A stretch of DNA of 64,000 nucleotides. Origin: Streptomyces sp. NBC_01276. GTDB lineage: Bacteria > Actinomycetota > Actinomycetes > Streptomycetales > Streptomycetaceae. Shown piece by piece: positions 16,280-23,336 of the stretch; position 1 is the stretch's first letter; each line of letters begins with the position of its first letter. A program made the position numbers and the translations under genes. The notes beneath the pieces were generated by a model. The model saw only the letters and a program-made list of their open reading frames with translations. It searched no databases and was not told where the DNA came from. The stretch covers positions 7,190,501-7,254,500 of the forward strand of contig NZ_CP108442.1 in the NCBI RefSeq assembly GCF_041435355.1, given 5' to 3'.

Positions 16280-17245
16280 GTGTTCCCACACCCCGATGAG
16301 AGGGCCCCCGAGTCCGCCGACCGCCGGCTCGTCCGCCCCTACGTGCCCCCCACGGGTCCCGCGACCCATCAGGCGGCCCCCACCCGTCCCACGCCCCGGG
16401 CGGTGGCGGCTCACGCCGCGTCGTCCGCCCCGGCACCGTCCGGTCCGCCGCTTTCCGCTGCCGTGACATCCGGTCCGGTGGCATCCGGTCCGGCATCGTC
16501 CGGTCCGGTGGCATCCGGTCCGGTCGCGTCCGGTCCGGTGGTGTCGCCCTGGCCTTCGGAGCCGGCCGGTGCGTCGCCCTGGCCGCTGGATCCGCCCGAG
16601 GCCCCGGCGGCGGCTGCCGCGGCGCCGTCCGGGCCCCCTGCGCCGGGACCGGCAGGAGTGGACGCCGGCGAACGGAGCGGGCGGCGCCGGAGCCGGCTGC
16701 CGTTGGCCGCCCTCGCGCTGCTCGCGTCGGCCGCGGCGGGCGGGCTGCTGTTCCTGCTGCGCGGCCCCGCACCCGAGCCCGCCCCGGGCGCCGCACACCC
16801 CGGGCTCGCCCTGCCGGCGCTGCCCGTGGGCAGCCCCGGAGCCGGTGAGTCCGCCGAGCCCGGCGAGGACGCCACCGGTACGGAGTCGCCCGCACCGTCC
16901 GGCTCCGCCCGAGGGACCGCCTCCGCGGGGAGCCCTTCGGCCGCGGCCCGGCCGTCCGGGACGCCCACGACGGGACCGTCCGGCCGGGGGCCGAGCGCGC
17001 CCGGCGAGAAGCCCCCGGGTCAGCCGTCGGGGACGCTGCGCCCCGGGGACCGCGGCCCGGAGGTGAGCGACCTCCAGGAGCGGCTCTTCGGACAGGGGTT
17101 CACGTACGTCTCGCAGACCGGTGTCTACGACGAGGAGACCCGGCGCGGCGTGGCCCAGCTCCAGCGCGACCGCGACATCAAGGGCGATCCGCGCGGGATC
17201 TACGGCCCGGCGACCCGGGCGGCCTTCGGGCTGACGGCCCCGTGA
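16280..17245 (+). CDS. Membrane-anchored peptidoglycan-binding-domain protein
   Basis: The 321-residue protein starts at GTG 16280 behind GGAGAC. It has a long Pro/Ser/Gly-rich cytoplasmic N-terminus that includes several near-identical S-G-P-V-A pentads, one membrane span (LPLAALALLASAAAGGLLFLL, about 140-160), a disordered extracellular linker, and a C-terminal PG_binding_1 domain (about 255-321; LRPGDRGPEVSDLQERLFG, GVYDEETRRGVAQLQRD, IYGPATRAAFG). It would bind the cell wall from the outer face of the membrane. No catalytic domain accompanies it. It is a single gene. Confidence 0.88.
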   Translation: MFPHPDERAPESADRRLVRPYVPPTGPATHQAAPTRPTPRAVAAHAASSAPAPSGPPLSAAVTSGPVASGPASSGPVASGPVASGPVVSPWPSEPAGASPWPLDPPEAPAAAAAAPSGPPAPGPAGVDAGERSGRRRSRLPLAALALLASAAAGGLLFLLRGPAPEPAPGAAHPGLALPALPVGSPGAGESAEPGEDATGTESPAPSGSARGTASAGSPSAAARPSGTPTTGPSGRGPSAPGEKPPGQPSGTLRPGDRGPEVSDLQERLFGQGFTYVSQTGVYDEETRRGVAQLQRDRDIKGDPRGIYGPATRAAFGLTAP

Positions 17246-17282
17246 CGGCTCCCGCGGCGGCTCCGTACGGCGTCGGCGCCCC

Positions 17283-18026
17283 TCACCGGCCGCCGGAGAC
17301 GCGCAGGACCGTGCCCGTCGTGTAGGAGGCGTCCGCCGACAGCAGCCAGGCGATGGCCCCGGCGACCTCCTCGGGCTGCCCCGCCCGGCCCAGCGGGATG
17401 CCCGCCGCCGCCCGTGCGGGCCGGTCGGGATCGCCCATCGCCGCGTGCATCCCGGTCTCGATGATGCCGGGCGCCACCGCGTTGACCCGGATGCCGTCCG
17501 GGCCGAGTTCCTTGGAAAGGCCCACCGTGAGGGCGTCGACGGCCGCCTTGGTGGCCGCGTAGTGCACGTACTCCCCGGGGCTGCCCAGCGTGGCCGCCGC
17601 GGAGGAGACGTTCACGATGGCCCCGCCGCCGCTCTCCGCCATGTCCCGGGCGGCCCGCCGGCAGCACAGCAGGTACCCCAGCAGGTTCACCTCCACCACC
17701 CGCCTCAGGTCCTCCGTGCGGGCGTCGGCGAGGCGGCTCGGCAGGCCCGTCACGCCGGCGTTGTTGACCAGCCCGGTGACCGCTCCGAGTTCGGCGCCGG
17801 CGATGTCGAAGAGCCGCTCCACCGCGCACTCCTCGGAGGTGTCGCCGCGTACGGTCACGCACCGGGCGCCGGTCGCCCGTACGCGCTCCGCGACGTCCTC
17901 GGCGGCGGCCCGGTCGTGCGCGTAGCCGAGCACCAGGTCGTGGCCGTCGGCGGCGAGCCGCAGGCAGGCGGCCGCGCCGATGCCCCGGCTGCCGCCCGTG
18001 ACGACCGTGACGGGACGAGCTGACAT
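17283..18026 (-). CDS. SDR-family oxidoreductase (FabG-like)
   Basis: The 247-residue enzyme shows the complete classical SDR set: TGGSRGIG near the N-terminus, NNAGVTG, the catalytic Ser in VNVSSAAA, Y-x-x-x-K in YAATK, and PG-IIETGMH. It resembles 3-oxoacyl-ACP reductase/glucose dehydrogenase-type members; the substrate is not determined. The start ATG 18026 has a perfect AGGAGG 5 nt upstream. It is divergent from the RNA ligase gene at 18184, which shares the 157-bp intergenic region. Confidence 0.92.
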   Translation of the reverse strand: MSARPVTVVTGGSRGIGAAACLRLAADGHDLVLGYAHDRAAAEDVAERVRATGARCVTVRGDTSEECAVERLFDIAGAELGAVTGLVNNAGVTGLPSRLADARTEDLRRVVEVNLLGYLLCCRRAARDMAESGGGAIVNVSSAAATLGSPGEYVHYAATKAAVDALTVGLSKELGPDGIRVNAVAPGIIETGMHAAMGDPDRPARAAAGIPLGRAGQPEEVAGAIAWLLSADASYTTGTVLRVSGGR

Positions 18027-18112
18027 CGGGGCCTCCTGGAACCGGTGACGACGGGTGCGCGGCGGGCCTGAGGGCCGGGCCCCCGCGCGGCGCAGGCTAA
18101 CACCGCGATATT

Positions 18113-18150
18113 CGCTGGACCAGCGTAAAAGGCCCACCCGAGAGTGGGCC
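18113..18150. promoter_or_regulatory. Palindrome plus hairpin upstream of the RNA ligase gene
   Basis: Two elements lie between the divergent SDR and RNA ligase genes. First is CGCTGG-A-CCAGCG (18113-18125), a perfect operator-like palindrome. Then, 5 nt later, a 7-bp stem GGCCCAC/GTGGGCC with a 6-nt loop (18131-18150) ends 33 nt before the TTG start, so it could lie in the mRNA leader. The function is inferred from symmetry and position only. Confidence 0.4.
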
Positions 18151-18183
18151 GGACGTCCTGAACCTCCCGAGAGGAGCCGTACT

Positions 18184-19260
18184 TTGTCCACCTTGCGCGT
18201 CACCGTCGAGGAACTCGCCGTCCACGGACACCCGAACGCCGATGCCCTGGAACTGGCCCAGGTCGGCCTCTACCGGGCCGTCGTGGCGAAGGGCGCCTAC
18301 CGCACCGGAGACTTCGCCCTCTACATACCCGAACAGGCCGTCCTGCCCGCCGCGTTGATCGAGGAGCTGGGCCTGACCGGACGGCTCGCGGGAAGCTCCC
18401 ACGACCGGGTCCGGGCGGTCCGGCTGCGCGGCGAGCTCTCGCAGGGCCTGGTCTGCCGGCCCCGCGCGCTGGCCGGGGTGGACCTGGAGTCGGCTGCGAA
18501 GGAGGGCACGGACTTCGCCGAACTGCTCGGCATCGTCAAATGGTCGCCACCGGTACCCACGACGATGGACGGAGAGATCGAGTCGGCCCCCGACCTCCTG
18601 CCGTGGACGGACATCGAGAACCTCAGGCGCTACCCGGGGATCTTCGAGGAGGGCGAGCCGGTGGTCCTCACGGAGAAGCTCCACGGCACGGCCTGCCTGA
18701 TGACGTACGTCGCCGACGGGGAGCGGGTCCTGGTCTCCTCGAAGGGGTTCGGCTCCCGCGGGTTCGCCCTCACGGAGGACGACCGCAACCTCTACTGGCG
18801 CGCGGTGCGCGGGCACGGAGTGGCCGGGGTCGCCGCCCGGCTGGCCGCGCGGCTGGGCGCCACCCGGGTCGGGGTCTTCGCCGAGGTGTACGGCTCGGGG
18901 GTGCAGGACCTGGCCTACGGGGCCCGCGGCGGCGCCTCCGACGAGCCGCCCGGCTACGCCGTCTTCGACGTCTGCGCCGAGATCGACGGCGAGGTGCGCT
19001 GGCTGGACCCGGAGCGGGTGCTCGGCGATGGCGAACTGCCGCTGGTTCCACGGCTGTTCGAGGGTCCGTACGTGCTGGAGGAGGTGCTGGAACTGGCGAA
19101 CGGCCGCGAGACCGTCTCCGGCCGGGGCCTGCACCTGCGCGAGGGCGTCGTGATCCGCCCGGCGGCGGAGCGCTACAGCCCGGTGACCGGGGGGCGCGCC
19201 ATCGCCAAGGCGGTCAGCCCGGCGTACCTGACGCGCAAGGGCGGCACGGAGTACGAGTGA
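18184..19260 (+). CDS. ATP-dependent RNA ligase, DraRnl/Rnl5-like
   Basis: The 358-residue protein starts at TTG 18184, with GAGAGGAG upstream. It has an N-terminal OB-fold-like domain (about 1-130; LRVTVEELAVHGHPNAD, ELSQGLVCRP) placed before the nucleotidyltransferase core, as in the Deinococcus DRB0094 ligase. Ligase motifs are present: motif I EKLHGT with Lys165 as the AMP-accepting lysine, motif III VFAEVYG, motif IV LREGVVIRP and motif V AIAKAVSPAYL. It should seal 3'-OH/5'-phosphate ends in RNA or nicked duplexes. A hairpin follows it. A second, different RNA ligase lies 4-7 kb downstream, suggesting a shared role in RNA repair. Confidence 0.88.
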   Translation: MSTLRVTVEELAVHGHPNADALELAQVGLYRAVVAKGAYRTGDFALYIPEQAVLPAALIEELGLTGRLAGSSHDRVRAVRLRGELSQGLVCRPRALAGVDLESAAKEGTDFAELLGIVKWSPPVPTTMDGEIESAPDLLPWTDIENLRRYPGIFEEGEPVVLTEKLHGTACLMTYVADGERVLVSSKGFGSRGFALTEDDRNLYWRAVRGHGVAGVAARLAARLGATRVGVFAEVYGSGVQDLAYGARGGASDEPPGYAVFDVCAEIDGEVRWLDPERVLGDGELPLVPRLFEGPYVLEEVLELANGRETVSGRGLHLREGVVIRPAAERYSPVTGGRAIAKAVSPAYLTRKGGTEYE

Positions 19261-19308
19261 TCCCGTCCGGTGCCCCTGCCGGGGGGTGCTCCCGCCGCGC
19301 CGCGCCGC

Positions 19309-19343
19309 GCCGTGCCCGCCCCGCCTCCCGGGGCGGGCACGGC
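19309..19343 (+). terminator. Intrinsic terminator after the RNA ligase gene
   Basis: A perfect 15-bp stem (19309-19323 with 19329-19343) with a 5-nt loop is followed by CTTTCGT, one of the few T-containing tails in the window. It separates the RNA ligase from the oxidoreductase gene downstream. Confidence 0.8.
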
Positions 19344-19421
19344 CTTTCGTGGTGGGATGGACAAGGGGGCGCTTCCACCAGATCACGGCACCGGATCACG
19401 GCTCACGGAGAGGGCACGCAC

Positions 19422-20363
19422 ATGCCGGAGGACACCCAGGCCACCATGCGGGCGATGACGTACGACACCTACGGCGGGACGGAGGTGCTCTCCGAGACCC
19501 GGCAGCCCGTCCCCAAGGTCGGCCCCGGCGAGGTCCTCGTCCGGGTCCGCTGCGCCTCCGTCAACCCCGTGGACTGGAAGATCATGGCGGGAGGCCTCGA
19601 CGCCCTGATGGACGTCGTCCACCCCGTGGTCCCGGGCTGGGACGTGGCCGGCACGGTCGAACGCGTCGGCATCGACACCCCCGAGTTCGCCGTCGGGGAC
19701 GAGGTCATCGCCTACGCCCGCAAGGACTACGTGCACGGTGGCACCTTCGCCGAGTACGTCACCGTCCCCGTACGGGCCCTCGCGCCCAAGCCCCTCTCCC
19801 TCAGCTGGGAGCAGGCGGCCGGCCTGCCCCTGGCCGGGCTCACCGCCTACCAGCTGCTGACCCGGCTCGGCACGGGCGAGGGCGACACCGTCCTCGTGCA
19901 CGGTGCGGCCGGCGGCGTCGGATCCCTCGGCGTGCAGATCGCCCGCGCGCTCGGCGCCCGGGTCATCGGCACCGCCTCCCCGCGCAACCACGACCGGCTG
20001 CGCTCCCTGGGCTGCGAGCCCGTCGCCTACGGGGACGGCCTGACCGAGCGGGTCCGCGCCCTCGCGCCCGAGGGCGTCAGCGTCGTCGCGGACTTCGTCG
20101 GCGGTGTCCTCGACGTCACCCTGGCCGTCCTCGCCGAGGGCGGCCGGCACGCCTCGATCGCCGACCACACGGTCCTCGGCGCGGGCGGCCAGTGGATGTG
20201 GGTCCGCCCCGCGGGCGTCGACCTCATGGCCCTGGGGGCCCTGGCCGACGCGGGGCAGCTGACGGTCACGGTCGCCGAGACCTTTCCCCTCGCCGACCTC
20301 GCGGCGGCCTTCGCCCGCAGCCAGTCCGGCCACACCGCCGGCAAGATCGTCATCGAGGTCTGA
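19422..20363 (+). CDS. NADP-dependent quinone oxidoreductase-like MDR protein (zinc-free)
   Basis: The 313-residue protein is a medium-chain dehydrogenase/reductase. It has the GroES-like N-terminal half (PGEVLVRVRCASVNPVDWK, PGWDVAGTVERVG) and a Rossmann half with VHGAAGGVGSLGVQIARALGARVIGT. Zinc-ligand cysteines of alcohol dehydrogenases are absent, which places it among the quinone oxidoreductase/zeta-crystallin-like enzymes. It would reduce quinones or enones with NADPH. ATG 19422 begins a short Ala/Thr-rich lead; a second ATG is six codons on. It lies between the RNA ligase and the convergent RNA-repair operon, with no visible functional link. Confidence 0.9.
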   Translation: MPEDTQATMRAMTYDTYGGTEVLSETRQPVPKVGPGEVLVRVRCASVNPVDWKIMAGGLDALMDVVHPVVPGWDVAGTVERVGIDTPEFAVGDEVIAYARKDYVHGGTFAEYVTVPVRALAPKPLSLSWEQAAGLPLAGLTAYQLLTRLGTGEGDTVLVHGAAGGVGSLGVQIARALGARVIGTASPRNHDRLRSLGCEPVAYGDGLTERVRALAPEGVSVVADFVGGVLDVTLAVLAEGGRHASIADHTVLGAGGQWMWVRPAGVDLMALGALADAGQLTVTVAETFPLADLAAAFARSQSGHTAGKIVIEV

Positions 20364-20379
20364 CCGCCCGCACGGGCGG
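20364..20379. terminator. Short hairpin between convergent genes
   Basis: CCGCCC/GGGCGG with a 4-nt loop lies directly after the oxidoreductase stop and 12 bp before the end of the convergent RNA-repair fusion gene. It is small, so its role as a terminator is tentative. Confidence 0.4.
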
Positions 20380-20390
20380 GGACGGGCAGA

Positions 20391-23336
20391 TCAGGGGAGG
20401 AGACGGCCCCGGACGGGGTGGTGGAGGTCGGGGACCTCGCCGTTCGCGGCCAGGGTGACCGCCACGCCGGGGAGGCCGGCCGACCAGGGGCCGGCGAGTG
20501 CCGCGAGGGCCTGGGAGTCCGGCGGCGTGGGGCCCAGGCCGATCGCGTACCGGGCCAGCGTGCCGGTCCGCTCGAACGGACGGGGCCAGGCGTGCGCGTC
20601 CGGGACCCCGGTGTCCGCGAGCGCGCCGAGCAGGGCGCGCACCCGCCCCCGGGTGCGGCCCATCCGCTCCTCGAACTCCCGCGGCACGTCGGCCCGTACG
20701 TCCACCACCGCCCACGCCGCGTGCCGGCGGTGCAGCGGCGGAGCCGACAGGAGCCGGTCCGGCCCGTCGGGATCCTCCTCCAGCAGCTCCCACGCCCGGT
20801 ACAGCTCCCGTACGAGCAGGTCCCGCATCCCGGCACCCACCTGCCCCGTGCAGCTGCGGACCGGCGCGGAGGGGGTGAGGACGGTGACCGGGTCCGGCCC
20901 GGGGAGGGAAGGGGCGCCGGGGTCCAGGGCCACCGGCCGCGTCCAGTCCCAGGCCGCCCAGGCCCCGAAGAACTCCCGCCGCAGCGCCCCCGCGGAACGC
21001 TCCCCGCAGTCCCGTACGGTCCGCGCGGCCAGCACCGACCAGGCGAGCCCCGGCAGCCCCCCGAAGGGCGCCGAGTCCAGGCCGCGGGCCCGTGCCCAGG
21101 CCTTCACCTCCCGCGCCAGCCGGGCGAAGGCGGCGTGGTCGGCGCCCACCGACTCCCGTACGGCGTCCGCGTCGCCGAGCGCGCTCAGCGCCACCGCGGC
21201 CGCCTCGCCCAGCTCCGCCCCGCGCTCCACGGCCCGCGCCGGCTCCAGCGCGCCCGCGGCGACGATCACCAGGTCCACGTCCAGTCCGGACTCCCGCAGC
21301 CGCAGCCCCGGCACCCGGGCGCCGGTCACCTCCCGCAGCCGTTCCGCCTCCGGCAGGGCCGCCGCCACCCGCGCCCGTACCCCCGCGATGTCCGGCGCGC
21401 CCGGCAGCACCGCCACCAGGTCCAGGTCGGCACCGGGCAGGGCGCAGCCCATCCGGCGGGAGCCGGCCGTACGCACCAGCCCCTCGGGCAGGGCCGCCGC
21501 GATCCGCGCGCCGATCCGCCCGGCGGCTCCGGCCGCCGGATCGGCCCCCGCCGTCGCGGAGGCCCCCGCCGTCGCCGAGGCCGCCGGCTCGCCCGCCTCG
21601 CCCCGCTCGGTCGTTCCCGCGGGGGAGGCCGGCGCCGCCTCCGGGACCCACCGGACCTCGCCCGTCCCGAGGGCCACCGTCGCCCGTACCCGCATGGGCC
21701 CGTCCCCGCGCCGCGACAGGACGGCCAGCGAGCCCACCCGCGCCGGGGCACCCCCGCCGAGCCGGGCCGCCCACTCCCGCTCGGCCCGCCGCGGATCCCC
21801 GCTCCGGCCCAGCGTCAGGTGCGGGGTCCAGCCGCCCGCGCGGCCCGCACAGTCCGGGAACCGGTCCACCAGGGCCCGGCGCAGCTCCTGCCAGGGGGCG
21901 TCACCGCCCGTGCCCGCCGCCGGGTCCAGCCACAGCGTGGCTTCCTCCCGGTGCCCGAAGGAGTGCACCCCCTCCAGCCGGGCCGTGAACGGCCGCCGGC
22001 CGGCCGCGACCCCGGCCAGCAGCGGCAGGGCCTCCTCGAAGGAGGACTCCGGCACGAAGCCGAACAGCAGGTTCACGTGCGCGGGCCAGCGCCCGGCCGC
22101 CGGGTCGTGGGCCCGGCGCAGCTCCTCGACCGCCGGGTCGTGCGGCGGCAGCCACGCCACCGCCGTCCGCGCCGTCACCGGTACGCCGCTCAGCGCGGCT
22201 CCCGCGTCCGCGGCCCCGTACTCCACCGTGGCCTCCACCCCGAAGTGGTCGGAGGTGAACAGCCCCTCCGGCCCCGGCACATCGCCCCGCAGCGCGGCCG
22301 CCCGCACCCGGAGGCGGCCGGACGGCCGCAGCAGGATCCGGTCCAGCCGGCCCGCCCGGCCCGACAGCGATGCCAGGGCGGCCAGCGGGTTCACCCCCGG
22401 GTCGAAGGTCGGGGTGTCGTCCGCCGGGCCGTTCACCTCGGTCCAGGCGTCCCGCATCCCCAGCGCGGCGGCGGGCCCCTGGTCCCCCGTACGGCCGTCG
22501 TTGAAGTCGCCGAGCAGCGCGAAGCCCAAGCCGCCGTCGACGACGGCCAGCCCCTCGGCGAGCCGGGCCAGTTCGGCCTCCCGCCGGCCGGCCCCGTTCT
22601 CGGAGTGATCGCTGCTCAGGTGCGTCGCCGCGACGACCAGCGGGCCGCCCTCCGTGTCCACGGTGACGGCGGTGACCGCCTTGTGCCGGCCCAGTCGGTG
22701 CGCGCCCGCCTCCCGTACCGGCAGCCGGCTCAGCAGCAGCAGCCCGTTCTCGGCCACGTCCGTGCTGTCCGGATCGGTGCCCAGCCAGTACCCCTCACGC
22801 ACCCACGGCTCGGCCAACAGCAGGGCGAGCAGCGCCGGTTCGACCTCCTGGAGCGCGATCACGTCGGCGTCGGCGGCCGCCAGAGCGGCCAGCAGCCGCG
22901 GCCTGCGCCGCGCGGTGGCGATGTGCGGGGCGTCGTACCGGTCCCACAGGACGTTCCAGGTCAGCAGCCGCACCCGCGCCGGGGGACCCACGGCGGGTCC
23001 GGAGGCCGCCGGCCGCCAGCCGCCGCCGTCCGCCGGATCCCACGCGTGCGGGGTCCGGGCGGCGAAGAACGGGGTCGTCAGCACGCGGACGTCGCCCACC
23101 CGCCCGGCCCGCGTCTCGTCGATCCGGTCCACCCCGGTGGCCCGGTCCCACACCAGTTCGTCGTCGGCCTCGACGAACAGCACCCGGTGCCAGGGGATGT
23201 CCCCGCCCGGCACGAAGGAGGGCAGCGGCACGCGCTTGGGGGCCGCGCCGCGCTGGAGGAGGCCGAGGGTGAACCGCGCCGGGTCGAAGCGGGGGTCCCA
23301 GCGGACCTGGTGGTACAGCTGCTCACTGGTGCGCAT
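20391..23336 (-). CDS. Four-part RNA-repair fusion: MJ1316 (DUF504), EEP nuclease/phosphatase, 2H phosphoesterase, nucleotidyltransferase
   Basis: This 981-residue protein joins four modules. Residues 1-80 match the MJ1316/DUF504 RNA-end-recognition domain (GGDIPWHRVLFVE, VWDRATGVDRID). Residues about 120-375 are an endonuclease/exonuclease/phosphatase domain with N128, E164, H239, D277/N279, D332 and D363-H364. Residues about 390-565 are a LigT-like 2H phosphoesterase with H420-V-N and H506-L-T. After an Ala-rich linker (565-605), residues about 605-900 form a poly(A) polymerase/CCA-type nucleotidyltransferase with D637-x-D639 and D686-x-D688. Family knowledge suggests opening of cyclic phosphates, end trimming or dephosphorylation, and nucleotide addition at RNA 3' ends. 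Its ATG overlaps the ligase-kinase stop in TGATG, so the two are coupled. Confidence 0.88.
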   Translation of the reverse strand: MRTSEQLYHQVRWDPRFDPARFTLGLLQRGAAPKRVPLPSFVPGGDIPWHRVLFVEADDELVWDRATGVDRIDETRAGRVGDVRVLTTPFFAARTPHAWDPADGGGWRPAASGPAVGPPARVRLLTWNVLWDRYDAPHIATARRRPRLLAALAAADADVIALQEVEPALLALLLAEPWVREGYWLGTDPDSTDVAENGLLLLSRLPVREAGAHRLGRHKAVTAVTVDTEGGPLVVAATHLSSDHSENGAGRREAELARLAEGLAVVDGGLGFALLGDFNDGRTGDQGPAAALGMRDAWTEVNGPADDTPTFDPGVNPLAALASLSGRAGRLDRILLRPSGRLRVRAAALRGDVPGPEGLFTSDHFGVEATVEYGAADAGAALSGVPVTARTAVAWLPPHDPAVEELRRAHDPAAGRWPAHVNLLFGFVPESSFEEALPLLAGVAAGRRPFTARLEGVHSFGHREEATLWLDPAAGTGGDAPWQELRRALVDRFPDCAGRAGGWTPHLTLGRSGDPRRAEREWAARLGGGAPARVGSLAVLSRRGDGPMRVRATVALGTGEVRWVPEAAPASPAGTTERGEAGEPAASATAGASATAGADPAAGAAGRIGARIAAALPEGLVRTAGSRRMGCALPGADLDLVAVLPGAPDIAGVRARVAAALPEAERLREVTGARVPGLRLRESGLDVDLVIVAAGALEPARAVERGAELGEAAAVALSALGDADAVRESVGADHAAFARLAREVKAWARARGLDSAPFGGLPGLAWSVLAARTVRDCGERSAGALRREFFGAWAAWDWTRPVALDPGAPSLPGPDPVTVLTPSAPVRSCTGQVGAGMRDLLVRELYRAWELLEEDPDGPDRLLSAPPLHRRHAAWAVVDVRADVPREFEERMGRTRGRVRALLGALADTGVPDAHAWPRPFERTGTLARYAIGLGPTPPDSQALAALAGPWSAGLPGVAVTLAANGEVPDLHHPVRGRLLP

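Noticed and set aside
18113..18125. Palindrome considered as a DasR (dre) site
   Set aside because: It has the outer TGG/CCA symmetry but lacks the central TCTAGA-like core and full length of a dre site.
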